From Collimonas rhizosphaerae (GTDB lineage: Bacteria > Pseudomonadota > Gammaproteobacteria > Burkholderiales > Burkholderiaceae_D), in the NCBI RefSeq assembly GCF_038896935.1, contig NZ_JBANDC010000002.1, positions 394,791 through 458,790 of the forward strand: a stretch of DNA of 64,000 nt, in the 5' to 3' direction. Position numbers and translations under genes: made by a program. Below, piece by piece: positions 25,863-36,726 of the stretch (within the stretch, counting starts at the first letter, position 1; the number at the start of each line of letters is the position of its first letter). The notes beneath the pieces are model-generated. The model saw nothing but the letters and a program-made list of their open reading frames with translations, had not been told where the DNA came from and did not search any database.

Positions 25863-26953
25863 AGCCGACCACCGCATTGCCGCAAAATGACCAGCCGCTG
25901 GCCCGGCGCCTGCTGCGCAGCCTGCTCATCAACGTCGGCATCGACGTCATCTGCGCCCTGATCGTCACTTATGTGATGCGCATCAACGACCTCTTCTGGA
26001 CCAACCTGGTGTTTTCGCTATGCATCGGCATGCTGGCGTTGCTGTTCATCGAAACCGGCCGTTATCTGTTCCAGCGCAAAGCGATGCTGCGGAAAGTGCA
26101 TTTTCTCGCATTCACAATGGTGGCTTCCAGTCTCGCCCTATTCTTCGGCATCCTGCTGGCCAGCTGGCTGCTCGGCCTGCCCGTGGATAGTTTTTCGATG
26201 TACATGAGCGTTGGCGGCCTCGGCCTGGTGATCCTGACAGTGTCGGTCTGCATCGGCGCCACGCTGTTCTTCTGGAACCTCAGCACGCTGGCAGAATTGC
26301 GCAACCAGGCGGCTACCGAAAGGGCGCGCTCGGTCGGCATCGAGAAACAGGCGTTACAGGCACAGTTGCAGATGCTGCAAGCGCAGATTGAACCGCATAT
26401 GCTGTTCAACACGCTCGCTACCCTGCAAAGCCTGATTGCGCTGGATCCGCCGCGGGCGCAGCAGATGCTGGACCAGCTGATCCATTTCCTGCGCGCTTCG
26501 CTGTCCTCGTCGCGCATCGAACAGACCACGCTGGCGCAGGAATTCGCTCTGATGGAAGCCTACCTGGAACTGATGTCACTGCGCATGGGCAACCGCCTCA
26601 GCTTCGACCTGCAGCTGCCCCCCGCCTTGCGCGACACCGTGATAGCGCCGATGCTGCTGCAGCCGCTGGTGGAAAACGCCATCAAGCATGGACTGGAACC
26701 CAAGATCGAAGGCGGCCGGATCGAAGTTGTCGCCAGCCGCCAAGGCCAGCTGCTGCAGCTCGACGTCAGCGACACCGGCCTTGGGCTGACGGCCGGACCG
26801 CAACTGCAGCCAGCCAGCCATGCCAGCCACATCGGCCTCAGCAATATCCATGAACGCCTGCAGGCGCTGTACGGCGCGCAGGCCAGCCTGACCCTGAAAC
26901 CGAAACTGCCGCACGGCGTTATCGCACAACTCCAACTGCCCATCCTGCCATGA
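25859..26953 (+). CDS. LytS/YehU-type sensor histidine kinase
   Basis: A 364-residue kinase: four membrane helices (about residues 20-140), a coiled linker, then the His_kinase domain with the phospho-acceptor His180 in QIEPHMLFNTLATLQSL. The HATPase region follows (PLVENAIKHGLEPK and SDTGLGL). This is the LytS/AlgZ-like class rather than the classic HisKA class. The short periplasmic loops give little clue to the signal. It overlaps the 2TM gene before it and the response-regulator gene after it (26950-26953), so all three form one operon. Confidence 0.93.
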   Translation: MKPTTALPQNDQPLARRLLRSLLINVGIDVICALIVTYVMRINDLFWTNLVFSLCIGMLALLFIETGRYLFQRKAMLRKVHFLAFTMVASSLALFFGILLASWLLGLPVDSFSMYMSVGGLGLVILTVSVCIGATLFFWNLSTLAELRNQAATERARSVGIEKQALQAQLQMLQAQIEPHMLFNTLATLQSLIALDPPRAQQMLDQLIHFLRASLSSSRIEQTTLAQEFALMEAYLELMSLRMGNRLSFDLQLPPALRDTVIAPMLLQPLVENAIKHGLEPKIEGGRIEVVASRQGQLLQLDVSDTGLGLTAGPQLQPASHASHIGLSNIHERLQALYGAQASLTLKPKLPHGVIAQLQLPILP

Positions 26954-27744
26954 CCAACTCCTCCAGTTTGCGCGCCCTGATTGCCGAAGACGAACCGATC
27001 CTGGCTGCCGCCCTGCAGCAAGCGTTACAGCGCCTGTGGCCGGAACTGCAGATCATCGCCAGCGTCGACAACGGCCAGGCGGTAGTCGAGCAAACCCTCC
27101 GGCTGCGTCCGGACATCCTGTTCCTGGACATCAAGATGCCCGGCAAAACCGGGCTCGAAGCAGCCCAGGAGCTGGCCGAGGATTGGCCGGAGAACGAAGC
27201 CTTTCCACTGATCGTGTTTGTCACCGCCTATGACGAATATGCTGTCAGCGCCTTCGAGCAGGCCGCCGCCGACTACGTGCTGAAGCCGATCAGCGACGCC
27301 CGCCTGGGCAAGACCGTCGCCCGCCTGCAGCAGCACCTGCAACAGGACAACGGCAGCAATGCAGCGCTGGATAGCCTGATCGGCCAATTGCGCAACATGC
27401 AGCCCAAGGCCGGCGCCGCGCCGCTGACCATGATCCGGGCCGCGGTCGGCAACCAGATCCGCATGATCCCGATAGGCGAAGTGATCTATTTCGAAGCCAG
27501 CGACAAATACATCAATGTGGTCACCGCCGAAAACGAGTCGCTGATACGCACCAGCCTCAAGGAGTTGCTGCCGCAGCTCGACAGCCGGCAATTCTGGCAG
27601 GTGCACCGCGGCACCATCGTCAACCACCAGTTCATCCAGGTGGCGACGCGCGATGAAAGCGGGAAATTGTCGCTGAAGTTGCGCGGCCGCAGCGAAAGCG
27701 TGGCGGTGAGCCGTGTATTTGCCCATTTGTTCAGGCAGATGTAA
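26950..27744 (+). CDS. LytTR-family response regulator
   Basis: A 264-residue regulator: a receiver domain (about 8-130, phospho-acceptor Asp60 in DILFLDIKMPGKTG, conserved Lys in YVLKPIS) followed by a LytTR DNA-binding domain (about 155-262). The LytTR landmarks IYFEASDKYINV, IRTSLKEL and FWQVHRGTIVN are present. It is the partner of the overlapping LytS-type kinase. The target genes cannot be read from this window. Confidence 0.94.
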   Translation: MTNSSSLRALIAEDEPILAAALQQALQRLWPELQIIASVDNGQAVVEQTLRLRPDILFLDIKMPGKTGLEAAQELAEDWPENEAFPLIVFVTAYDEYAVSAFEQAAADYVLKPISDARLGKTVARLQQHLQQDNGSNAALDSLIGQLRNMQPKAGAAPLTMIRAAVGNQIRMIPIGEVIYFEASDKYINVVTAENESLIRTSLKELLPQLDSRQFWQVHRGTIVNHQFIQVATRDESGKLSLKLRGRSESVAVSRVFAHLFRQM

Positions 27745-27930
27745 CGGACCGCATTTTTCGGCAAGCAGACCACAATGGCATTTTTAGCAACAAACGTCAT
27801 TCGCCCAGCACCCCCTTGCCGGCCGCAAAACCGCAGTGCAACAAAATCCCTCAGGTCGCGCCTGCAAAGCGCCACGCTACGGTAAAATGAGTCATATCCT
27901 CATTCAGCAAAGCGTATAAACAGATCCTCC

Positions 27931-29706
<1,776 letters not shown>

Positions 29707-29724
29707 CACTCCTGAACACTGAAG

Positions 29725-29765
29725 AAAAAGACGTCGCACCGGAAATCCGGTCCGGCGTCTTTATT
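29725..29765 (+). terminator. Rho-independent terminator of glnS
   Basis: A compound stem of AAAGACG (29727-29733) with CGTCTTT (29756-29762) and an inner ACCGG / CCGGT hairpin, ending in a short T-rich tail. It lies about 20 bases after the glnS stop. Confidence 0.75.
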
Positions 29766-29781
29766 CATTGTGGCGGTAGTG

Positions 29782-29799
29782 TTACATTATCCGATGTAA
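29782..29799. promoter_or_regulatory. TTACAT-N6-ATGTAA inverted repeat upstream of the SHOCT-domain gene
   Basis: A perfect 6-bp inverted repeat TTACAT / ATGTAA separated by 6 bases lies about 30-50 bases before the likely start of the next gene. A related TTACAT-N3-ATGTAA occurs at 48478-48492. It is a possible repressor site, but the motif is short and could be chance. Confidence 0.35.
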
Positions 29800-29829
29800 A
29801 TACAACAATAGTCATTGCCTGAGAAGATC

Positions 29830-30321
29830 GTGAACCAGAAAGTAGCAGACGTGAACCAAGCTGTCATACAGGTGGAGATGCAGGTACGGGGCATCAACGG
29901 CCAGGTAATCCTGCTCAGCGACCGCGTCCAGATAAAACGCGCCGGCGCCATGGCGCGCCTGACACAGTCGCGCAATAGTGAAAAGGACATCCCCGTGTCG
30001 GCCCTGAGCGCGGTCCGCATCCAGTTGCCGGGCCTGCTGACCAACGGCTATATCCGCTTCTACCTGAGCGCCGGCAAGCAAGGCGACGACACCCTGATCC
30101 GCGCCGCCGGCGACGAAAACACGGTGCTGTTCAACCACCGGCAATTCACCCGATTCGCCAACCTGAAAACCGAGATCGAGAAAAAGATCGCGGCTTCGCA
30201 GGCAATCACCCGCGCTCCCGTGGATTTTGAGCAGCTGGACAGGCTGGCGGAGCAATACAAGCAGGGGCTGATTTCGCGTTCGGAATGGATCAGCACCAAG
30301 AAAAGGCTGCTGGGGCTTTGA
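29830..30321 (+). CDS. DUF4429-like / SHOCT-domain protein
   Basis: About 163 residues. The N-terminal half matches the DUF4429-type PH-like fold (GQVILLSDRVQIKRAGAMA, IPVSALSAVRIQ, LLTNGYIRFYLS). The C-terminus is a SHOCT motif (FEQLDRLAEQYKQGLISRSEWISTKKRLL, cited in part as LAEQYKQGLISRSEW). SHOCT is a short oligomerisation module; DUF4429 is of unknown function. No ATG is available at a sensible place. The GTG at 29830 is preferred because GAGAAG lies 4 bases upstream. A TTG at 29815 is the alternative. Confidence 0.7.
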   Translation: MNQKVADVNQAVIQVEMQVRGINGQVILLSDRVQIKRAGAMARLTQSRNSEKDIPVSALSAVRIQLPGLLTNGYIRFYLSAGKQGDDTLIRAAGDENTVLFNHRQFTRFANLKTEIEKKIAASQAITRAPVDFEQLDRLAEQYKQGLISRSEWISTKKRLLGL

Positions 30322-30413
30322 ACATACGTAGCGCGAGCAGCAGGCCCGGCACGCAAGTACTATAATCACGCCACCTTTCCCGGACACCAAGCTACAACCA
30401 ACCAAGGAACACC

Positions 30414-30923
30414 ATGACCATTTCCATGTACAGCGCCTCGATTCCTGTCTTCAAGCAGATGCTCAGCGCACTCAACGACGTATTGGCAAAGGCCGAAGCG
30501 CACGCAGCCGAAAAGAAGATCGATCCCAATGCGTTCCTGCAGGCGCGCCTGTTCCCGGACATGTTCCCGCTGCTGCGCCAGGTGCAGATCGCTGCCGATT
30601 TCGCCAAGAGCGTGCCGGCCCGCCTGGCAGGCGCCGAAGTTCCTGCGTATGAAGACAGCGAACTGACTTTCGCCGATCTGCACGCCCGCATCCAGAAGAC
30701 GCTGGCATTCATCGACGGCCTGACCGCAGCGCAGATCGACGGCAGCGAAACGCTGGAAATCGTCTTGCGGCCCGGCACGCCGAAAGAAAAGAAGCTGAGC
30801 GGCCAGACTTATCTGCTGGGCTACGGCCTGCCGCAGTTTTTCTTCCATGTGACCACTGCGTATGACATCCTGCGCCACAACGGCGTGGAAGTCGGCAAGC
30901 GTGACTTCATGGGCGCTTATTAA
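30414..30923 (+). CDS. DUF1993 family protein
   Basis: A 169-residue soluble protein beginning MTISMYSASIPVFKQMLSAL, with the family features LFPDMFPLLRQVQIAADFAK and a C-terminal FFFHVTTAYDILRHNGVEVG. The family has a DinB-like four-helix look but no proven function. AAGGA lies 5 bases before the ATG. A TATAAT at 30361-30366 is a likely -10 box with a poor -35. A strong terminator follows. Confidence 0.88.
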   Translation: MTISMYSASIPVFKQMLSALNDVLAKAEAHAAEKKIDPNAFLQARLFPDMFPLLRQVQIAADFAKSVPARLAGAEVPAYEDSELTFADLHARIQKTLAFIDGLTAAQIDGSETLEIVLRPGTPKEKKLSGQTYLLGYGLPQFFFHVTTAYDILRHNGVEVGKRDFMGAY

Positions 30924-30965
30924 GCCGGCGGCTGGTCCTCATCTGTCCTGCCTGAAAAACTAACG

Positions 30966-31002
30966 AAAAAAGCCCCGTTCTTACTTGAACGGGGCTTTTT
31001 TT
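30966..31002 (+). terminator. Strong Rho-independent terminator after the DUF1993 gene
   Basis: A 15-bp perfect stem (arms 30966-30980 and 30987-31001, GCCCCGTTC core) with a 6-base loop and A/T flanks. It can work in both directions and also separates the DUF1993 gene from the convergent LysR gene. Confidence 0.92.
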
Positions 31003-31150
31003 CGGGTGCCGCGCCTGAATCACGGCGAAGCGCTTTGATAAACGCAGTTGCACTGGCGCGCGCCAGCCGCGGCCACCAATCCTTGTCCGCCGAGATACCG
31101 GCGTCCGTCAGGCAAAAATTGCTCAGCCAGCGCTAATCTTGCCTGGCCGT

Positions 31151-32062
31151 TCAAAGCGGCAGCTGTTCCTCCGCCTCCAGCATCGCGCTCATGTCCTGCC
31201 GCAAGCGCTCGATCGGCGCGGCCAGCCGCCCCGGCGCCCGGGCGTGCGCCAGCCATGTATTCACTCCCCCCTTGAATTGCGGCACCTGCAACACCCGCAA
31301 CTGCTCGCGGAACGCGCTGCGCGCCAGGGCGCCCGGCATCACCATGCCGATGCCGACGCCGCGCGCCACCAGCGACAATTGCAGCTCGCTGCCATAAGTC
31401 TCCACCGCAATATCCACCGGCAAACGCGCCGCATCCAGCGCATGCCGGATCGAGCGGCGTATGCCGCAGCCGTCCTGGCTCAGCACCCAGGATTGCGTCG
31501 CCAGTTCCTGCAATGACAAGCTGCCCTTGCGCATGGGCGCTTCCCTGTGCGCCACGATCAGCGGGATCTGATGGCAAAGCAAATGCGTGGTCAGCGTGGC
31601 AGGCGGCATCACGTCGTCCGGCAGCACTACCGCAGCGGCGTCGATCGCATTGCTTTCCAGCAGGGTCAGCAGCGACGGCGACCAGCCGGTTGTAATGCGC
31701 AAAGCCAGCCTGGCGAATTCGCTGCGCAGCCTGTCGATAGGCTGGGCCAGCGCCAGTTCAGCCACGAAGGGCGCCACCCCAAGCCGGAATTCGCCGCTCG
31801 CTTCCGAACCGGGTTCGACGCCCGCCAGCAGATCCGCCACCGATCCCAGCACGCGGCGGCCGCGCTGGTAGACCTCGCGCCCGGCCGCAGTCGGCTTGAG
31901 CGGCTTCGACTGCCGCTCAAGCAGCGCCACTCCCAGCCGCTCTTCCAGGCTTTGCACGCGACGGCTGATGCCGGGCTGGGTCAGGTGCAGGCGAGTCGCC
32001 GCGGCAACAATGGAGCCGGTCTCGACCACGGCGACGAACGCTTCGATGTCATGGGTATTCAC
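31151..32062 (-). CDS. LysR-family transcriptional regulator
   Basis: About 303 residues: an N-terminal winged helix (DIEAFVAVVETGSIVAAATRLHLTQPGISRRVQSLEERLG, cited in part as LTQPGISRRVQSLE) and a C-terminal periplasmic-binding-like effector domain. The GTG at 32060-32062 (VNTHDIEAF) fits the family start. An ATG at 32105-32107 would add 15 residues. It is divergent from the MFS transporter gene, with a gap of about 110 bp. In LysR pairs the regulator often controls the divergent gene, so this one may control that transporter. The effector is unknown. Confidence 0.9.
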   Translation of the reverse strand: MNTHDIEAFVAVVETGSIVAAATRLHLTQPGISRRVQSLEERLGVALLERQSKPLKPTAAGREVYQRGRRVLGSVADLLAGVEPGSEASGEFRLGVAPFVAELALAQPIDRLRSEFARLALRITTGWSPSLLTLLESNAIDAAAVVLPDDVMPPATLTTHLLCHQIPLIVAHREAPMRKGSLSLQELATQSWVLSQDGCGIRRSIRHALDAARLPVDIAVETYGSELQLSLVARGVGIGMVMPGALARSAFREQLRVLQVPQFKGGVNTWLAHARAPGRLAAPIERLRQDMSAMLEAEEQLPL

Positions 32063-32171
32063 AAACAAACTCGCATAATATTTATGATGATAATTCACTT
32101 GTAGCATAAATATCGACGATGCACAATCACCCCATTGAAAACCTGCCCCCCCCTCCCCTGGGAAGAATGCG

Positions 32172-33434
32172 ATGAATACCCCTCGACTCCCCTCAACCGT
32201 TCCCTACCCTGCCTCCAAGACGAGTGCCGCACGCATCGCCGGCGATGGCATCTCGACCGGGCTGCAACTGCTGTTCGCTGCCGCGGTCGGCATTACCGTC
32301 ATCAATTTATTCGCAACCCAGACCCTGATAGGCCCTATCGCCGCGGCACTGGGCCTGGATGCGCGGCTGAGCGGCATGGTCGCCATGCTGCCGCAGCTCG
32401 GTTACGCCGCCGGCCTGGTGCTGCTGGTGCCGCTCGCCGACCTGCTGGAAAACCGGCGCCTGATCGTGCGCTTGCTGATGTGCTGCGCGCTGGCGCTGGC
32501 AGCGGCCACGCTGTCGACTTCCGGCTGGCTGTTCCTGCTGGCGATCTTCCTGGCGGGCGCTGCCTCCAGCGCGATCCAGATCATGGTGCCGCTGGCGGCG
32601 CTGATGGCTTGCGAGGCGCATCGCGGCAAGGTGGTAGGCAACGTCATGAGCGGCCTGATGCTGGGCATCCTGCTGTCGCGGCCATTGGCCAGCCTGCTGG
32701 TGGATGCCGGCGGCTGGCGCCTGCTGTATCTTGTGCTGGCCGTTTCGGTAACCGTGGTTGCGATCACCCTGAGGCGTACGCTGCCGCTGCGCCAGCCCGC
32801 CGCCATCCTGTCTTATCCGGCCTTGATCAGGTCGCTGTGGAGCTTGCTGCGCAGCCAGCCGGTACTGCGCCGGCGCGCGCTGACCGCCGCGCTTGCCATG
32901 GCTGCTTTCAGCCTGTTCTGGACCGCGGTCGCCCTGCTCCTGACGCAGCAGCCGTTCAACATGAACCAGCGCCACATCGCCCTGTTCGCGCTGGCAGGCG
33001 CGGCGGGCGCCATCGTTGCGCCGCTGGCCGGCCGTATCGGCGACCGCGGCTGGACCCGCCAGGCGACCTTGGCAGCACACCTGCTGATGATAGGGGCGTT
33101 GTTGCTGGCTGGCGTGGCCGGCGCCGGATGGGGCGGTTTCGCCATTTCCATCCATCCGTGGCTGGCGCTGGGCATGCTGGTGCTGGCCGCCATCGGGCTG
33201 GACGCCGGCGTGACCACCGACCAGACACTGGGCCGGCGCGCCATCAACCTGCTGCAGCCGGAAGCGCGGGGACGCTTGAACGGTTTGTTCGTCGGCATTT
33301 TCTTTATCGGCGGCGCGCTAGGCGCGGCCAGCGCGGCGCTGGCCTGGGTCGCCGGCGGCTGGAGCGGCGTCTGCCTGGCGGGCATTGCCTACGCTGCGGC
33401 GGCATTGATATTCGCTGTCTTTCAACAGCGCTGA
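32172..33434 (+). CDS. Major facilitator superfamily transporter
   Basis: A 420-residue protein with about 12 membrane helices. The MFS loop motif appears as PLADLLENRRLIV (near residue 88) and again in the second half as GRIGDRGWTRQ. Neighbouring sequences such as LFATQTLIGPIAAALGLD suggest the multidrug or sugar-efflux-like group, but the substrate cannot be read. GGAAG lies 8 bases before the ATG. It is divergent from the LysR gene. Confidence 0.88.
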   Translation: MNTPRLPSTVPYPASKTSAARIAGDGISTGLQLLFAAAVGITVINLFATQTLIGPIAAALGLDARLSGMVAMLPQLGYAAGLVLLVPLADLLENRRLIVRLLMCCALALAAATLSTSGWLFLLAIFLAGAASSAIQIMVPLAALMACEAHRGKVVGNVMSGLMLGILLSRPLASLLVDAGGWRLLYLVLAVSVTVVAITLRRTLPLRQPAAILSYPALIRSLWSLLRSQPVLRRRALTAALAMAAFSLFWTAVALLLTQQPFNMNQRHIALFALAGAAGAIVAPLAGRIGDRGWTRQATLAAHLLMIGALLLAGVAGAGWGGFAISIHPWLALGMLVLAAIGLDAGVTTDQTLGRRAINLLQPEARGRLNGLFVGIFFIGGALGAASAALAWVAGGWSGVCLAGIAYAAAALIFAVFQQR

Positions 33435-33467
33435 TGCGGCAGCGGCGCCGTCATGGCTCCGCCTCGG

Positions 33468-35141
33468 TCAGCCCTGCCGTGCCGGCTTGCCGCCAGCGAC
33501 GAAATACGGCACCTCCACCCGCGGCAGCGGTTGCCGGCCGCGGATGCAGTCGGCGATTTTTTCCGCGATCATGATGGTCGGCGCATTCAGGTTGCCGGTG
33601 GTGATCTGCGGCATGATCGATGCATCCACCACACGCAGGCCTTGCAAGCCATGCACCCGGCCCTGGTTATCCACCACCGCCATTTCGTCATATCCCATGG
33701 CGTTGGAACAGGATGGATGAAAAGCGGTTTCAGCATGCCGGCGCACGAAGGCATCGAGCTCAGCATCGGTCTGCACCTGCGCTCCCGGTGAAATTTCGCG
33801 GCCGGCATAGGCAGACAACGCCTGCTGCGCAATGATGTCGCGCGTGATGCGGATACCGTTGCGGAATTCCTGCCAGTCCTGCTCGGTCGACATGTAGTTG
33901 AACAGGATGCTCGGATGCTGGCGCGGGTCTTTCGAGCGCAGGTGGACCCGGCCGCGGCTGGGCGAACGCATCGAGCCCATGTGGGCCTGGAAGCTGTGCA
34001 CCTTGATCGGGTTGCTGCCGTTATAGTTGATCGCTACCGGCAGGAAGTGATACTGGATATTCGGCCACTCGAAGCTGTCGTCGCTGCGGATGAAACCGCC
34101 GGCCTCGAACTGGTTGCTGGCGCCGATGCCGCTGCCCATCAGCAGCCACTCGGCGCCGATTTGCGGCTGGTTCCACGGCTTCAATGCCGGCGCCAGCGAG
34201 ACCGGCTGCTTGCATTCGTACTGCTGGTAGATTTCCAGGTGGTCTTGCAGGTTGGCGCCGACGCCCGGCAAATCCAGCACCACGGGAATATCATGCTGGC
34301 GCAGCAGCGCAGCCGGACCGACGCCGGAGCGCTGCAGGATTTGCGGCGAAGCGATCGCGCCCGAACACAGCAGCACTTCGCGCCGCGCTTGCGCGGTTTG
34401 CGGCTGGTCGTTGTGCAGGTAAGCGACGCCGACGGCACGCTTGCCTGAGAACAGGATGCGATCGGTCAGCGCATGCGTCACAATCGTCAGGTTGGACCTT
34501 GCCCGCGCCTGGTCCAGGTAGCCGCGCGCAGTGCTGGCGCGCCGCCCTTGCGGCGTAGTGGTGCGGTCCATCGGACCGAAACCTTCCTGCTGGTAACCGT
34601 TGAGGTCATCGGTGCGCGGGTAACCGGCTTGCACGCCGGCTTCCACCATCGCGTGGTAGAGCACGTTGTTGCCGCTCTTCGGCGTGGTCACGCTGACCGG
34701 GCCGTCGCTGCCGTGGTAGTCGTTGCCGCCGATGTCGCGCGTTTCAGCCTTCTTGAAGTACGGCAGGCAATCCAGGTAAGACCAGTTTTCCAGTCCTTCC
34801 CGCGTGGCCCAGTGATCGTAATCCAGCGCATTGCCGCGGATGTAGCACATGCCGTTGATCAGCGACGAGCCGCCCAGGCCTTTGCCGCGGCCGCACTCCA
34901 TGCGGCGGTTGTCCATGTGCGGCTCGGGATCGGTTTCATAAGCCCAGTTGTAACGCCGTCCTTGCAGCGGAAACGCCAGCGCCGCCGGCATCTGGGTGCG
35001 GAAATCGAAGCGGTAGTCGGGACCGCCGGCTTCCAGCAACAGCACGCTGGCATCCGCGTCTTCGGTCAGGCGCGTAGCCAGGACATTGCCGGCCGAGCCG
35101 GCGCCGATGATGATGTAATCGTATTCTTTTGCTTGCTGCAT
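33468..35141 (-). CDS. betA: Choline dehydrogenase
   Basis: A 557-residue GMC-type flavoenzyme that oxidises choline to betaine aldehyde. The N-terminal dinucleotide motif is YIIIGAGSAGNVLATRL. The GMC signatures are present: GRGKGLGGSSLINGMCYIRG (residues about 85-104) and LLCSGAIASPQILQRSGVG. The catalytic-region His is in ETAFHPSCSNAMG (near residue 474). It is the last gene of betI-betB-betA, 71 bp after betB, and AGGAAGG lies before the ATG. Confidence 0.96.
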   Translation of the reverse strand: MQQAKEYDYIIIGAGSAGNVLATRLTEDADASVLLLEAGGPDYRFDFRTQMPAALAFPLQGRRYNWAYETDPEPHMDNRRMECGRGKGLGGSSLINGMCYIRGNALDYDHWATREGLENWSYLDCLPYFKKAETRDIGGNDYHGSDGPVSVTTPKSGNNVLYHAMVEAGVQAGYPRTDDLNGYQQEGFGPMDRTTTPQGRRASTARGYLDQARARSNLTIVTHALTDRILFSGKRAVGVAYLHNDQPQTAQARREVLLCSGAIASPQILQRSGVGPAALLRQHDIPVVLDLPGVGANLQDHLEIYQQYECKQPVSLAPALKPWNQPQIGAEWLLMGSGIGASNQFEAGGFIRSDDSFEWPNIQYHFLPVAINYNGSNPIKVHSFQAHMGSMRSPSRGRVHLRSKDPRQHPSILFNYMSTEQDWQEFRNGIRITRDIIAQQALSAYAGREISPGAQVQTDAELDAFVRRHAETAFHPSCSNAMGYDEMAVVDNQGRVHGLQGLRVVDASIMPQITTGNLNAPTIMIAEKIADCIRGRQPLPRVEVPYFVAGGKPARQG

Positions 35142-35212
35142 GATGATCCTTCCTGCCGATGCCGGCTCGGCGGCATCGTTGTGAGACGTGGGCGGTAGCG
35201 TTGCAACGGCGC

Positions 35213-36685
35213 TCAGAACACCGAGGCGTAAGCGCCCAGCTCCACTTGAATCGACTTGATGCGGGTGTAGTGCTCCAGCGTGGCCAAGCCGTTTTCGCGG
35301 CCGACGCCGGATTGCTTGTAACCGCCGACCGGCATCTCGGCCGCCGATTCGCCCCAGGTGTTGATCCAGCAGATGCCGGCTTCCAGCTGGTGGATGACGC
35401 GATGCGCGCGGCTCAGGTTTTCCGTCATCAGGCCGGCCGCCAGGCCGTACTCGGTGTCGTTGGCGCGCCGGATCACTTCATCCTCTTCTTCAAAAGACAG
35501 GATGCTCATGACCGGGCCGAAGATTTCTTCGCGCACGATCTTCATGTCGTCGCGGCAGTCGGTGAACACGGTAGGCTGCACATAAGCGCCGCTGGCATAG
35601 GCGCCGCCGACTTCGCGCTTGCCGCCGGCCAGCAGGCGCGCGCCTTCGGCCAGGCCGGATTCGATGTAAGACAGCACGCTGTCCATGTGCGGGAAACTGA
35701 CCAGCGGACCAAAATTGGTGTTCATCTCGAGCGGATTGCCGAGGCGGATGCGCGCTACCCGTTCCAGCACCTTGGCTTCGAACGCTTGCTTGACCGAGCT
35801 GTGGACAAACACCCGGGTGCCGTTGGTGCACACCTGGCCCGAGCTGTAGAAATTCGCCATCACGGCGACATCGGCGGCGCGTTCCAGGTCGGCGTCGGCA
35901 AACACGATCAGCGGCGACTTGCCGCCCAGTTCCATGGTCACTTCCTTCAGCGTCGAGCTGGAGGCGCTGGCCATGACTTTCTTGCCGGTCGCGGTGCCGC
36001 CGGTGAACGAGATCTTTTCGATGCCGGCATGCTCGGTGAGCCAGGTGCCGACTTCGCGGCCGCTGCCAGTCAGCACATTGAAGACGCCGTCCGGCAAACC
36101 CGCTTCGGTATAGATTTCAGCCAGCTTGAGCGTGCTCAGCGGCGTCACTTCGCTAGGCTTGAAAATCATCGCATTGCCGGCCGCCAGCGCCGGCGCCGAT
36201 TTCCACAGGGCGATCTGGATCGGATAATTCCAGGCGCCGATGCCGGCCACCACGCCGAGCGGCTCGCGCCGGGTGTAGACAAACGCGCTTTCACGCAAGG
36301 GGATCTGCGTGCCTTCGATCGACGGCACCAGGCCGGAATAATATTCCAGCACGTCGGCGCCGGTGACGATGTCGACGGCGCGCGTTTCCGACAGCGCCTT
36401 GCCGGTATCCAGGGTTTCCAGTTCGGCCAGTTCATCGTTGCGCTCGCGCAGGATCGCTACTGCGCGACGCAATACACGCGAGCGCTGCATGGCGGTCTGT
36501 GCGGCCCACACGCGCTGGCCTTGTCGGGCGCTGGCGACGGCGCGGTCGACGTCAGCCTTGGTGGCGCGCTGGACTTCTGCCAGCACTTCGCCATTGGCGG
36601 GATTGATGGTCTGGAAAGTATCGCTGCCGCTGGCGTCAACGCGGCGGCCGCCGATATAAAGTTGCTGCTGCTTGAAAACAGGCAT
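35213..36685 (-). CDS. betB: Betaine aldehyde dehydrogenase
   Basis: A 490-residue ALDH, the same length as E. coli BetB, oxidising betaine aldehyde to glycine betaine. The general base Glu is in EVTMELGGKSPLIVF and the catalytic Cys in FYSSGQVCTNGTRVFVH (near residue 286). The open frame extends far upstream. The ATG at 36683-36685 is chosen because GGAG lies 6 bases before it and the protein then starts as in the family. It is 41 bp after betI and co-transcribed with it. Confidence 0.96.
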   Translation of the reverse strand: MPVFKQQQLYIGGRRVDASGSDTFQTINPANGEVLAEVQRATKADVDRAVASARQGQRVWAAQTAMQRSRVLRRAVAILRERNDELAELETLDTGKALSETRAVDIVTGADVLEYYSGLVPSIEGTQIPLRESAFVYTRREPLGVVAGIGAWNYPIQIALWKSAPALAAGNAMIFKPSEVTPLSTLKLAEIYTEAGLPDGVFNVLTGSGREVGTWLTEHAGIEKISFTGGTATGKKVMASASSSTLKEVTMELGGKSPLIVFADADLERAADVAVMANFYSSGQVCTNGTRVFVHSSVKQAFEAKVLERVARIRLGNPLEMNTNFGPLVSFPHMDSVLSYIESGLAEGARLLAGGKREVGGAYASGAYVQPTVFTDCRDDMKIVREEIFGPVMSILSFEEEDEVIRRANDTEYGLAAGLMTENLSRAHRVIHQLEAGICWINTWGESAAEMPVGGYKQSGVGRENGLATLEHYTRIKSIQVELGAYASVF

Positions 36686-36726
36686 GGGGATTCTCCTCAA
36701 CGGGTTGCTATCAGGTAGGTCAAAGA

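Noticed and set aside
32135..33574. A 479-codon frame overlapping the MFS gene in another frame
   Set aside because: The product is Arg/Gly/Pro-rich with no membrane helices; the MFS frame is clearly the coding one.
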